The notes under the pieces were generated by a model that was not told the DNA's origin, did not search any database, and worked only from the letters and a program-made list of their open reading frames with translations. A DNA stretch of 64,000 bases, taken from contig CM057823.1 in the NCBI GenBank assembly GCA_030068075.1, positions 13,178,485-13,242,484 on the forward strand, in the 5' to 3' direction. The translations under genes and the position numbers were made by a program. Origin of the DNA: Paguma larvata (taxonomy: Eukaryota > Chordata > Mammalia > Carnivora > Viverridae). Below, in pieces: positions 41,825 through 52,975 of this stretch. The number at the start of each line of letters is the position of its first letter. Positions within the stretch are counted from its first letter, which is position 1.

Positions 41825-43200
41825 TGTGTGGTAAGGAAATTCTTGAACTCTTAGACGCTGTGTGGGCCCCTAAGAGAGGGGCAGTCATGCATTATCGGGG
41901 ACATCAAAGGGGAGACACCGAGGCTGCACGGGGAAACCATGAGGCAGACTGAGAGGCAGAGTTTGCGGCCGGAAAGGAACAGCGGAATCAGCGGCTTTAA
42001 CCGGTGGACTAGTGGACGGTCCCCTAGTCCACGGGCAGAATGGGACCCTAATTACTCACAGCATGAGAGTACCTTGTTTAAGACTGAAAACGGAAGCTGC
42101 CTCCCAGGTGGATGGTGGGAACTTGAAGATGCCTGAGGCCCTGGCTCCCGCTTTGGTCAAGCACTTCCCTCAGGAAACCCAGTGGCCAGACAGCTCTCGA
42201 GACCACGCCGAGCCGACACTTCTGCATCCGCCGACTCCCCAGCATAGCCTGAGCAGTAAGCGAGCAATGTGAAACGTGTGCCCGGAATAACCCACGCCAG
42301 GCACCCAAGGCCGCTCCTGGGGTGCAGAGTGTCGGGGGACCCCGGTTTGAAAATATGATGGTGGACTTCACTCCCCCAGGCTCGGGGCTGTGAGTATCTG
42401 TTGGTCTTGGTGTGCACCTTCTCAGGCTGGGTGGAAGCCTTCCCTACTTGCACAGAAAAGCCACATGAAGTGGCCCGACTTCTTGTAAAAGAAATCGTTT
42501 CCTGATTTGGGATCAGATGAGGGGCCAGCATTCGTGGCTGAGGTGGTGCAGCTGGTAACAAAGGGGTTAAAGATCACCGGGAAGTTAACGCCTGGCATAG
42601 TGACCCCAGAGCTCCGGGAAGGTGGAATGAGTGAATGAACCAAACCCTGAAGCTGCAATTAAGTAAACTCTGTCAGGAAACCGGCCTACACTGGGACCAG
42701 GTGTTGGCAATCGCCCTGTTAAGGTGTAGCCCCACTAAGCAGGTGGCGTTCTCCCCTTATGAAATCCTTTATGGGCACCCTTCCCTCATTATCAAGGGCA
42801 TAAGGAAGGATCTGAGTGAGATAGGCAGTCTAACCCTAAGGCAACAAATGTGGGCCCTTGGCTCCGCCCTAACCACCTGACACCGCTGGGTTAGGGAGCC
42901 ATGACCTGTGAGTCTGACTACGGACGCTCACCCCTTTAAACCAGGAGAGGCTGTATGGGTGACGGGGTGGAATGTCCAACCCCTGGAGCCCCTCCGGAGG
43001 GGCCCATTCACTGTCATTTTGTCCACACCTACTGCAGTAAAGGTAGCCGAGGGGGGTCCCTGGATTCACCATAGCAGAGTGAAGCCAGCATCTCGAAACT
43101 GGGAGTGCATTCCTGAGCCATTAACACTATGCGAGCTGACTATCCGAAGAAGCAATCTGCAACCCCAGAAGCTCTGGGAGACTGCAGCCCTGCTTTAGTC
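41825..43200 (+). pseudogene. Endogenous retrovirus pol relic: RNase H end and integrase
   Basis: 41830-41960 reads in broken frames like the end of RNase H (RGHQRGDTEAARGNHEAD). Around 42350-42480 the frames give FENMMVDFTPP and LVCTFSGWVEAFPTC, an integrase core. The position where the second catalytic Asp is expected reads Cys. 42635-42880 (FSPYEILYGHP) and 42908-43198 (FKPGEAVWVTGW, HHSRVKP) are the integrase C-terminal parts. Stops and frame changes separate the blocks. The type is gammaretrovirus-like (class I). Upstream gag, protease and RT are missing. This is a dead copy. Confidence 0.8.
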
Positions 43201-43286
43201 ACTCCGGAAGCTGACTGATCTACGCACGGCGGAAGCTGGAGGAATCGATGGTCCAGTGGAACCAATAGACCGTCCTTATTTTCTAT

Positions 43287-43886
43287 ATGTTTCCTTGCTG
43301 TGATGCACTGTCTCCCGAGCATATAATCCAGTATTACGGCCCTGTCACCTGGACAGATGATGGGTCCTGGGGCTACCACACTTCTAGTTACATGCTAAAC
43401 TGCATAATTAAACTGCAAGCAGTTGTAGAAATTATAACCAATGAAGCTGCCAGAGCTCTTAACTTACTAGCTAAGCAGCAAACCAAAATGCTCAATGCAA
43501 TTTATCAAAATAAATAAACTTGGCCTTAGATTATCCACTTGCTTCTGAGGGAGGAGTTTGTGGAAAGTTTAATCTGAGCAACTGCTACCTACAGATAAGT
43601 GATGAAGGAAAAGTCATAGAGGAGATCACAGATCGAATGAGGAAGGTTGCCCGTGTCCCAGTCCGGACCTGGAAAGATTGGAACCCTGGGGAGTTATTCG
43701 GAGGATGTTTTTCCGACCCTTGAGGGATTCAAAATCCTCATAGGTGTTATCCTCTTGATTTGGGGAGCTTGCTTAAGCCTACCTTGCCTAGATCCCCTGG
43801 TTATACGGTCTGCCTCCAGCCTCGCTGAGGTAATGGTCGAAAGGAAAACGGCCATCATAACATGTGATGATGTTATGGAAATGTGA
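43287..43886 (+). pseudogene. Endogenous retrovirus env relic, transmembrane subunit
   Basis: Three short plus-strand frames follow one another. 43287-43517 is a helical heptad stretch ([20 protein letters not shown]). 43520-43723 contains a [13 protein letters not shown] segment, where the usual pair of adjacent cysteines reads C-Y. 43647-43886, in another frame, gives a hydrophobic membrane span (ILIGVILLIWGACLSLP). Almost no surface-subunit sequence lies between the integrase end (43200) and this part, so most of env is deleted. No functional product is possible. Confidence 0.75.
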
Positions 43887-43938
43887 ACCTCTAAACCAAG
43901 ATGATGCTCTTTGACCTGAAATAGGGGGGTCCAAGCAT

Positions 43939-43950
43939 CAAAGGGGGGAA
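43939..43950 (+). other. Retroviral polypurine tract
   Basis: AAAGGGGGGAA directly precedes TGTGGTAGAGCC, the expected TG start of a 3' LTR. This is the plus-strand primer site in reverse transcription. Confidence 0.75.
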
Positions 43951-44335
43951 TGTGGTAGAGCCCCTCCCTAAGGAATGTGGTGAAAACTTCAAGACAAAGG
44001 AGGGCAACCCGGCTATGTGCATATTCGTGGCCTTCCTCACGAGTCTGCACCATAGACCGCCCAAGTCTGTACCATAGACTGCCCGTTCAGAAAGCATGTT
44101 ACCACATACGGGAGACAAAGGAGCAAAAATTGTACGAAAGGCAACCCCGTGCTGCACTTGGGACTCAGGCTTTTCGGTCTTAGCCCTCTGCAGGCACAAA
44201 TCTTCTTCCTAGAAAGAAAAACCTCGGTGTCCCCATTCTCTGTGTGTGACTGGCCACTACAAAATGGCGTCCTTGTGTTTGGTGGAGGTCCAAGGAGAAG
44301 GAAGGTGTAGGACTCCTTCAAGTTTTCTCCTCCAT
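43951..44335 (+). mobile_element. 3' LTR of the endogenous retrovirus (incomplete)
   Basis: Starts TGTGGTAGAGCCCCTCCC right after the polypurine tract. It includes an imperfect 22-bp tandem duplication, GTCTGCACCATAGACCGCCC / GTCTGTACCATAGACTGCCC (44043-44085). I see no clear AATAAA or CA end, so the right boundary (about 44335) is approximate. No matching 5' LTR exists in the window. Confidence 0.6.
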
Positions 44336-44394
44336 CCCCGATTTTTCTGTTAAATATTGTTCATGTTATGGAAAGTAGAAACCATGAAAATTAT

Positions 44395-44604
44395 ATGAGC
44401 TATTTTATGTGATGTATAAAAATAGATTATCTAGATATTATAGTATATAATATATATTATATCCTATAGTTTCCTATTTACATAAATAGAAATAATATAT
44501 TAATACACTACATACTTTATATTTACATATAATAGATATTATCTATATATTATATATGCAAGTGTATCTAAAAATCTATCTACCTACCTACCTACCTACC
44601 TATC
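44395..44604. repeat. AT-rich low complexity and (CTAC)n
   Basis: TATA-rich sequence 44395-44575, followed by a CTAC tetranucleotide run at 44577-44604. Confidence 0.85.
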
Positions 44605-44617
44605 TCTAAAAAGCTTT

Positions 44618-44826
44618 GTTTTTTTTAGTGGTTATTTTCGAAAGAGAGAAAGAGACAGAGCATGAGTGAGGAAGGGGCAGAGAGAGAGGGAGACAAAGAA
44701 TCCAAAGCAGGCTCCAGGCTGTTTGCTGTCAGCGCAGAGCCCGACGTGGAGCTTGAACTCCTGAACTGCGAGTTCATGACCCTAGCTGAAGTCGGACGCT
44801 TAACCAACTGAGCCACCCAGGCGCCC
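44618..44826 (-). mobile_element. CAN-SINE with TSD
   Basis: TCTCTAAAAAGCTTT (44603-44617) and TCTCCAAAGAGCTTT (44827-44841) flank it. Head CACCCAGGCGCCCC. Confidence 0.92.
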
Positions 44827-44841
44827 CTCTCCAAAGAGCTT

Positions 44842-45392
44842 TAATTCCTTATTACCATCTGTTTTGCCCTTTCCATGACTAAGATGGCCAGAGGGCAGAA
44901 ATACTATTCGTACTTTATAAAGAGGAAAATATGGGTTAGAGATGCAGGATTTCTTCCAAGATTGCAACATGTTAATGGCAGACTCAGGAGTAAGACCTTG
45001 TGTGTGGTCCATAGTTGTTTGTGATTATCTGGCCTCTCAGTCTCCTGCTGTGGCAGCCTTAGGCTGGGCTTGCTCTTCAGGTCTCAGATTACTTCTTTCG
45101 TTGGCTCATCTCAAAGATGAGGCCTACCATTGAGGCCACTGGATGTAGTTTCTGAGAGGTAGGGATGCCAGAGGTGGAGATGAAAATTGATGGGGGTATC
45201 AGCAACCCAAGATACTTGGAGAGGTTTTATGGTGGTACAAACGTGGAGATGATGCTTGGTTTTGACATCTGCTAGCATTCCCTTCCTTGCTCCTCTCTAT
45301 CTCCTGGGAGCCTGTCTTCTCAGGCTCCCAGTGGCTCACTGCTGTCCCCTTCCCCTCACCCCTCTCCTGCTGCTATGGAAGTAGCTATTCAA
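44842..45392. other. No feature recognised
   Basis: Unassigned. Confidence 0.3.
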
Positions 45393-45410
45393 GAGATAGC
45401 TTTCTTCTTT

Positions 45411-45639
45411 TTTTTTATTATTTTTTATTTTTTAACGTTTTATTTTAATTTTGAGAGACATAGAGATAGAGCGTGAGCAGGGGAAGGGCAGAGAGAGAGG
45501 GAGATACAGAACGAAAGCAGGCTCTAGGCTCTGATGAACCATCAGCACAGAGCCCTACGTGGGGCTCGAACTCACAGACCGTGAGATCATGTCCTGAGCC
45601 GAAGTCGGCCGCCCAACCAACTGAACCACCCAGGCACCT
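45411..45639 (-). mobile_element. CAN-SINE with TSD
   Basis: GAGATAGCTTTCTT (45393-45406) and GAGATACCTTTCTT (45640-45653) flank it, with one mismatch. Head CACCCAGGCACCT. Confidence 0.92.
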
Positions 45640-45750
45640 GAGATACCTTTCTTTAAAGGGTTGATTCTTGGTCTACGTTAGCCATTAAAATTATAACATA
45701 CATGGGATCAAACCTCTAAGCATCTGATGCACTGATGTTTGGATACTGAT

Positions 45751-45963
45751 TTTTTTTGAAGTTTATTTATTTATTTTGAGAGGGATAGAGACAGTGCAAG
45801 TGAGGGTGGAGCAGAGAGAGAGGGGGAGAGAGAGAATTCCAAACAGGCTCCACACTGGCAGCACAGAACCTGACTCAGGTCTCGAACTCACAAAACTGTG
45901 AGATCATGACCTGAGCCAAAACCAGAGTCAGGTGCTTAACTGACTGAACCACCCAGGTGCTCC
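45751..45963 (-). mobile_element. CAN-SINE with TSD
   Basis: GCACTGATGTT lies on both sides (45729-45739 and 45966-45976). Head CACCCAGGTGCTCC, older subtype. Confidence 0.9.
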
Positions 45964-46119
45964 TGGGCACTGATGTTCTTAAAGTCAACATATATGCTGC
46001 TATACATTTATTCTCTGTTTCCCCTTCACTATTCCTTCTGGATAATGGTAAAGTCAAGAAGAGGAAGGCACTGACAGAGAATTTTCTCCAATATTTGTTC
46101 TCTTCTCCTGATTTTTAGT

Positions 46120-46330
46120 TTAGCACATGGTTGTCTGGAATAAACACTGCATTTGGCCTTGGGTACCGCCTTGTGACTAAATTCTAGCCAAAGGAATGTT
46201 GGCGGAAATATCGTGCAGTAGATTTTGAGACCCTTTCTTTATCTTCTTGCCTGGAAGGAAAAGCCTGCCATCTTGGACCATGAGGTCAGAGCAACAAATT
46301 ATAAGGAGCCTGGCTTCCTGTCACTGCGAA
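46120..46330. repeat. Probable ancient repeat, related to 33601-33830
   Basis: TGTGACTAAATTCTAGCCAAAGGAATG and CTGGAAGGAAAAGCCTGCCATCTTGGACC resemble an old mammalian repeat of the same type as the one at 33.7 kb. Family not named. Confidence 0.35.
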
Positions 46331-47520
46331 GCAACCTTATGAGATTTAGGTTGCTTGCCTGGATTGGTTAACATTTTTAAAAAAACTTTTGTTTATTTCT
46401 TTGTTGACTACTCCAATCTAACTTCTAACAAATAGAGTGCAATCTGACAGCAGCCTGTATAGATTGCTTCTAACCCAGGCCAATTACATAGGACCCTGGG
46501 AGAATGATCTTCCACCGTTTCCCAGACTACGGCTCCTTCTAGGCTGCTGGTGTGCAGAACAGGGAGAGCACGTGGATGCGTGATTACATGATTTATTCCC
46601 TGGTTGACCAGTAGGAGGAGCAGCAAGTCCGCAGCCCCAGAAATCTCACTTCTGCCTTTAGTTCACAAATCAGAGCCTTCCTGTTCATTCTTTGCCTAAA
46701 GTACAAGTTCCCCCAAACTCTTCTTTTGACCTTCCCACTCCAATTAGTCTGCATGTAGCCAATTAGTCTGCAGGTAGCCTGGATGTTGACTTTACATTAC
46801 TGTCTTCTTTGGAATGTGTTCTTTTCTTACATAAAGCTACTTCCAAAAGCGAGAGGATGCACCACCAGGTCAATTAGCAGTGGGCATATGGGGCCCAGAC
46901 TTAGCTGGATATTATTCTGACTTTTGAAGTCACAGATGCAAAGCATCCCACAGTTCTGCTTTTTATCTTTTCCTTTTCGCCACCCCCTATCTCTTGCTAC
47001 AAGGTCTGGCTGTTCTGGTCAATTTCTTCTAAATTTACTAATTTAACCCAATTTATTTCTGCTGGCTACCTTGATGCCTTTTTCTTTTCCCATGAAAAAG
47101 ATTCCCTTCTAAACTCTCCCTCTGATTAACACTGATGTTTCAGCTTGGGGCCGCCTGCTCCCCCATTTTCCCCCCTTCTACCCCATTGCTGCCCACTTTC
47201 TAGGCGAGCCATTTAAAGTGAGCTTTAGCACCCCAGTGCGCTCTCAGTGGTGTATTTAAGGGCAATGAAAACAGCTTTGAAAAGATACGGGCCCTTGCAT
47301 AATCCTCGAGTATGCCCAGAAACACCCCCATCTGTTATTCCCAACGTTCAAAGGTTTAGCTGTCAGAAGAAGGAAAGAGGTCAAGGAGAGAAAGCTGGAA
47401 TTGGAGGGTACGAGAAGCAGCCTAGAACTCTGAAGACTGGTTCTGAAGTAGAACAGTGGAATGTATTCCGGCAAAAGAAAACAAAGCTCTATTTTCCTCC
47501 TAAGTATAACTCACAGGGAG
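46331..47520. other. Unassigned stretch
   Basis: A 19-bp tandem duplication (AATTAGTCTGCATGTAGCC / AATTAGTCTGCAGGTAGCC) lies at 46742-46779. Opposing frames at 47247-47684 and 47256-47474 are not credible genes, and the first runs into a SINE. Confidence 0.3.
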
Positions 47521-47722
47521 TTTTTTTAAATGTTTATTTTCTTATTTTTGAGAGAGACACAAAGAGAGAGTACAGCAGGGGAGGGGCAGAGAGAGAGGGA
47601 GACACAGTCCAGGCTGTGAGCTGTCAGCACAGAGCCCAATGCGGGGCTCGAACTCACCAACTGCGAGATCATGACCTGAGCTGAAGTCGAACGCTTAACC
47701 GACTGAGCCACTCAGGCGCCCC
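47521..47722 (-). mobile_element. CAN-SINE
   Basis: TTTTTTTAAATGTTTATTTTC tail, GAGCAGGG-type body, head CACTCAGGCGCCCC. No clear TSD. Confidence 0.92.
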
Positions 47723-48193
47723 CTATGTGGAACTTTATACGTGAAAATAAAGGAAACTCCAGCCCAGTCTGCAATGATAGATGCATACTGCACTTGCTGT
47801 CACTGTTAACGTTTTCACAGGCAAGCAGGATGCATATTCTTACCTGCCGAACGATTCATATTTCTCCAGGGGTTTCTTGGTTAGTATAACATGTTTATCT
47901 TTGTGAAGGCTTTTCGTTCATTTTGATTGTAAACAATCTCCAGTTTTCCCCTATCTTTCTACTCTTAAATTGATTTGCATGTGAGTTTCAGCCAGGAAAA
48001 CATCTCTGAAAACATTAATATTCCTTGCCAAGATCGATTTCTTGGTCCCCGAAGCAGTCTGACCTGCTTCAAGGACGTATTCTATATTTTTTTGTTCTGC
48101 CTTCGAATGGCTTGGCTGTTTCTGAAACATTCCCTGGGCTGGCTTGGCTCTCTGTCCCCATTTCATGTTTCTAGAGCTATTTGGATATCTGCG
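47723..48193. other. No feature recognised
   Basis: Unassigned. Frames of 71 and 90 codons overlap on opposite strands. Confidence 0.3.
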
Positions 48194-48210
48194 TCATTTG
48201 TTTTAGATTG

Positions 48211-48430
48211 TTTTTTTTTATTTTTTTTAACGTTTATTTATTTTTGAGAGACATAGAGACACAGCACAAGCAGGGGAAGGGCAGAGAGAGAGGGAGATAC
48301 AGAGTCTGAAGCAGGCTCCAGGCTCCGAGCCATCAGCACAGAGCCCGATGCGGGGCTCGAACTCATAGACCGTGAGATCATGACCTGAGCTGAGTCGGCC
48401 GCTTAACCCACTGAGCCACCCAGGCGCCCC
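48211..48430 (-). mobile_element. CAN-SINE, young, with TSD
   Basis: TCATTTGTTTTAGATTG (48194-48210) and TCATTTGTTTTAGATCG (48431-48447). Low divergence, head CACCCAGGCGCCCC. Confidence 0.94.
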
Positions 48431-48798
48431 TCATTTGTTTTAGATCGTATGGCCATGATCACGACTTGTGATTTCACATCTGTCCTACGACCGTTCCAGT
48501 GGCTTAAATAGAACCTTCAGGGAAAGACCTGTGTGGAATTTTAATCTTTGTCACAAATCCTGAACAAGGTGTTACTCATGCTCTCCAAAGGCCCCTCGTA
48601 AAGCTGCCGTTTAGACGACGGCCTTGTTTTGGCTACTGCTTCTCTGCTTTTAAACATACTTCTGGGTCATGCAGGAAATTGCTGACAGCACCGGAACTTC
48701 TGCTGAGTGCTGAGCCAGGACTAAGCTCAAGTCTGCCTGACCCCAGTGTTTTCAGTCTCTAAGCTTAGTTGTTGTAAAAAAAATCTGAACCATAGGAA

Positions 48799-48915
48799 AT
48801 TTTTTTTTTAAGTTTTGTTTATTTAAGTAATCTCCACACCTAAGGGGGGAATCGAACTCACAACCTGAGATCAAGAGTCACATGTTCTTCCGACTGAGCC
48901 AGCCAGGTGCCCCCG
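48799..48915 (-). mobile_element. Short CAN-SINE variant with TSD
   Basis: Tail TTTTTTTTTTAAGTTTTG, then directly the tRNA-like head (GAATCGAACTCACAACCTGAGATC, CCAGCCAGGTGCCCC) without the GA-rich body. AACCATAGGAA and AACCACAGGAA flank it. Same short design as the copy at 11186-11283. Confidence 0.85.
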
Positions 48916-48926
48916 AACCACAGGAA

Positions 48927-50077
48927 CTTTATAGCAAAAATTAACAATTTCCTCACATGAAGCCCTTCAAATTGACCTCTGCTCTATGTTCCTACACCAG
49001 CGATTAAACTGTTGTTAAGAGACGTGAATGTATAATTTTGTGTTCTAATATTTTTCTTAAGATTCTTACTCTGATTTATTTGTATCAACATTGCATTCAT
49101 CTTGACGTTCATATAATTCATATAATGTGGCTTTATTGATAAGCCATTTTGCTTTTAGTTACCCTTTTTAAATTGTTCTACTGTTTTATTTTCAATTAAT
49201 GGGTCTTTTGGCCTTAAGAAACAAAAGCCTTGAAATGATCATTTGGCTTGAAGCCACAAGCTGAGAGTTAGTTAACCACTTAGCCTTGTCTGGAGAAGGG
49301 CCTGGTAGACCTGAAGAATTTATTCTAAGCTTGATAGCTGTTAACAAGCAGTTAAAAAGCAGTTTAAAACGTTAGAAGCAAACAACAGAACAAAAAAACT
49401 AGCAATCATTCCTTAAGTCAACACAGCTATGTTGTGTTCAGTCTTCATTATTTCATATTCAAATCCAGTAATAGTACCTATCCGTACAATATATGCGTTT
49501 TACAACTGGTGATTATCCTGTACACGCAATTCATAATCAGCTCTTTTCATTTCACACCAAACACACGGAGAGGTTTTAAAGTCATTCTTCTAAGTGAGTA
49601 ATAGAATAGTGACAAGCCATTGCAAATAAAGTCGTGGTCCACATTTCCGTCTATATAATTAAAAAAAAAATCCTGTGGTGTTATTTCCTGGAGTCAGGAT
49701 CAAAAGGTAATATTTTTCATGATGCCTTATCTTATTGCTACTTTGCCTTTGCTTTCCAGAGTACAGCGATGCCGGCAAAGCGAGAGTTTATGTTTTTCCA
49801 GCATTTTGACAGTACTGGATGTTACCATCAAAACATTTTCTGGGTTTAGCTTACTGAATGTAGAATGATAACTCTACTCAGTGGTTAAATATGGTGACTC
49901 CTGCTGTTGTATAGTGAATTAAATGACCCACGTTTCCCTTAAAAAAAATCTTTTTCACTCTGAAGAATTTGTCAAAAGAGCACATAGCGTTTCTGTGTGC
50001 TGGTAACAGAAACGCAATACGAAATTAAGATATTGTGACATGAATGTCCACTGTGTATTAATGAATAACTTCATAGT
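48927..50077. other. No feature recognised
   Basis: Unassigned AT-rich sequence. Confidence 0.3.
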
Positions 50078-50150
50078 TTTTTTTTTAATTGAAGTAGCAT
50101 ACTTGATATACAATATTATATTAGTTTCAGGTATACCTTCATACTGTTTT
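50078..50150 (-). mobile_element. Small L1 3'-end fragment
   Basis: TTTTTTTTAATTGAAGTAGCATACTTGATATACAATATTATATTAGTTTCAGGTATACC resembles the antisense 3' end of an L1 with its poly(T). Confidence 0.55.
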
Positions 50151-50190
50151 TATTCCTGTCAGGTTGTGGGGGAGTAAGACCCCCGATTGG

Positions 50191-50205
50191 CCACCAGAGG
50201 GCGCT
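50191..50205 (+). promoter_or_regulatory. Strong CTCF-like motif
   Basis: CCACCAGAGGGCGCT fits the CTCF core closely, including the AGRGGGCGC centre. It lies outside any repeat I recognise. CTCF binding would make it an insulator or loop anchor, but this is inferred from motif alone. Confidence 0.55.
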
Positions 50206-50210
50206 CGTGG

Positions 50211-52590
50211 CTGTTGAATAGCCCTGCCTACTCTTCCCATTCGTTTTTCTTCAGCATTGTCTCAGGCAAACTGGCAAGGGCACCGGTGCATGGGGCCTAA
50301 TAAATGCTGCTTCATTTCCCTGGCTCGAAAGTCTCAGGCTATCAGATATGCAAGGGGATGTTTACTCTTTGGAGATTTGTTGGCTTTTTCTTCTGGTAAC
50401 GCATGACTCTGTTGGTTTTAAGAACAAAGATATTAAGAGTTTTCAGTGGAGGATACACTGATGCTCAAATAAAACCCCAGGGGGAGTTTTCTCAGACAAA
50501 GCCTCTGCAGAGGGGTCTGGGCTCCGAACCTACGCAGCAAGGATTGTTCTAGCGCGTGCGAATTGAACTCAGACGTTGGCATTCGCGGGTCTTAATTCGT
50601 GCTTGGGAATGGGATGGGAACTGGTCTGGGAGGGGACCAAAGGAAGGCTGGGGAGGCGACGAAGGAAGAGACGAGGGAAAAGGAACTAGCCGTGAGCTCC
50701 CGGCCTGCATTGATCATCCTACAGGAAGAGAGGAGGCAACGCGGCTCTTAATTATTTTGCTTCTATTAAAATAATTAGAACTATATTTTCCCCGAAGCTA
50801 GGGTAGCCTCTTTCTCTGAGGAGCTCAGAAGACGTGATCTCATCAGCCCCATGGGCAGCTATGTGAGGCTAAGTCCCTCAGTCTCACCTGGTTTCCTGAG
50901 CAGGAAATCCAGTCCTCAGGAGGGGAGGGCAGCGAGGCTGGAGGGAAGAGGGGTCGTGTTTCTCTCCCGTGTAGCCCTTCGAGACTCACCGGGGTCTTCT
51001 TGAATGGCCACAGGGGCTGGGGAAAGGCTCAGCAGCACCCCCTTCCTCTGCACTCAGGCCTTTTCCAGAGACTTCCTCTTACAACCTTCTGTCTAAGCTT
51101 TTCTTGGACTGGTCAGGTTTCTTCTATGTTAAAAACAAACAAAACCCCTCAAATCACTCTTCCCTCCACTTGCCGTACCCTGGAGCAAATTTCCTGCCTT
51201 TAGCTTTCTTCCCATCATCGAGAAAGAGGAGTCTTCGTAATAGTAAGAGATTTGAACCAACTCGGACTATCCTAGCTGTTGACATAAATTTTGGCTTAGG
51301 TCAAAGGTGGATTTTTACCCCCCCAAATTAGAAACAGCATTTGAAAACTAATTACATAGGAAAATTCTCCGGATACAATATAAATGAAACAATCAGGTGT
51401 AGAAAACTTGTATAGAAGGGATGATTCCAAATAAAAATATAAGCCTCCCTAATACATGTACGGAAAAATGGTAGGGAACGGTCCCCAGGTGTTAATGGTG
51501 GTTATCTCTGGACTGTGTATGGGAAATTAAAAGTTTCTTCTTTATACATTCTTAAAATTAAAAAAAAATAGCATGAATTTTTATAATCAGAGAAAGGGCT
51601 AATATTTTTATTTATTTGTCTTCTTTTTTCTATGTCTTCTAATGATTACCTCCTTAACTAATGCTTGAATTTTACTATTTCCCACCCCCCACCCCCCCCC
51701 CCCCCCCCGCCATCTCTCCAGGGTCACAATGATCATCTGATTATTTACTTAGTGTTTTTTTTTTCCCCCCCTCAACTTCAATCTACTGCACATCTCCCTT
51801 CCTCTCCATCTGCTAGACATTTCCAGCTGGTGTCTACCAGGACGTCAATCCCAGAATGTCCAAAATGGAATTAACATTCTTTATTTACTTGTCTCAGTCA
51901 TTTCCCCCTTTCCTCCCCCAACCTAAATCGCCTTCTCACTTTTCAATTTCTCTTGATGACATTCCCTTGCTCCCATAGACCTGGAATTGAAATAGTGGGT
52001 CTAGTCCGACTCCTTCCTGGTTCCCTTCTCCCACCCATTCAAATAGTCTTCAGAATCCTATTTCTGTAATACCTCTTTCATCAAGTTTGTTGTCATTGTT
52101 TTCATTGTGCCTCATCTAGTTGGGATGCTCTCTGTCTGATACCCGGGGCATTTTCATCATATGAGAGAGGGACCCCACCCTGACCTAGCCAGGTTAGGGT
52201 GGGTGGAGCTGGTGGTTCTGGATCTATAGATGTGAGCTGTGAGAGTGGGGATATTTCCAGCCACAGGCAGCTTTCCTGTGGAGGTGCACGATGCAGAGGG
52301 AGGGAGCATTCTCTGTTTCACTGAAGAAAAAAAAAAAAGAAAAAAAAAAGATCAAGGCTCTGTAAGGATGAGAGGCTGACTGTGGTGGAAACTTCCTTTG
52401 CAATTAGTGCTAAAGCCATTGGTTGTATAGCGTGCATCTTGGGCTAAGTATAAGTTCCCATTTTCCTGTCAAGAAGTGAGAAGAAATCAGAGCGGACTGT
52501 GGACCATTAGAAACATTTCTGGGGACTTGGAAATACCAAGGGCAAGGGTTCCTAGGAAAATCAGCCCAATCCTAGGACAGGCTATGCATG
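50211..52590. other. Unassigned stretch, SINE-free
   Basis: A moderately GC-rich patch at 50500-50720, a C-run (51681-51708) and an A/AAAAG run (52326-52350). No coding frame above chance. Confidence 0.3.
51681..51708 (+). repeat. Poly(C) run
   Basis: CCCACCCCCCACCCCCCC... followed by a GC end. G-quadruplex-capable on the minus strand. Confidence 0.9.
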
Positions 52591-52597
52591 TCTTTTA

Positions 52598-52672
52598 ATT
52601 GTAGTCAACCCAGTGCCTGACTCTTAGTAGGCACTTCATCAAAATTTAATGAATGAGTGAATGAATACATAA
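52598..52672 (+). repeat. L2 3'-end fragment
   Basis: CCCAGTGCCTGACTCTTAGTAGGCACTTCATC then AATTTAATGAATGAGTGAATGAATAC, the usual L2 3' end. Confidence 0.6.
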
Positions 52673-52811
52673 ACAAGAAATCGGATCTACATACAATACA
52701 AAGTATGATCACCTTTATTTTAGAGTCTATATCTCTATTAATGCAGCCCAAGACCACAGCGATGTCTGTGGGTGCCACGATACATTTGTGACTGACCCCT
52801 ATCTTGCTATA

Positions 52812-52975
52812 GACTAGTGGTCCTCAAACTGGGGTGTTCTTCTCCATCACTTGGGACATTTAAAAAGTGTTCGGATATCTGGGCCTACTGAATCGGAATC
52901 TCCTGAATGAGTGGTTGGGGCTCAGGATTTTATATTCCATTGGGTTCCTCTGGTTAAAACCCTGCCGTGGCCTGA
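52812..52975 (+). mobile_element. MER5A-like hAT non-autonomous DNA transposon
   Basis: TAGTGGTCCTCAAACTGGGG, ATCACTTGGGACATTTAAAAAG, GGGCCTACTGAATCGGAATCTC and TGGTTGGGGCTCAGGATTTT follow the MER5A order. The right terminal inverted repeat is eroded. No coding capacity, as expected for the family. Confidence 0.65.
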
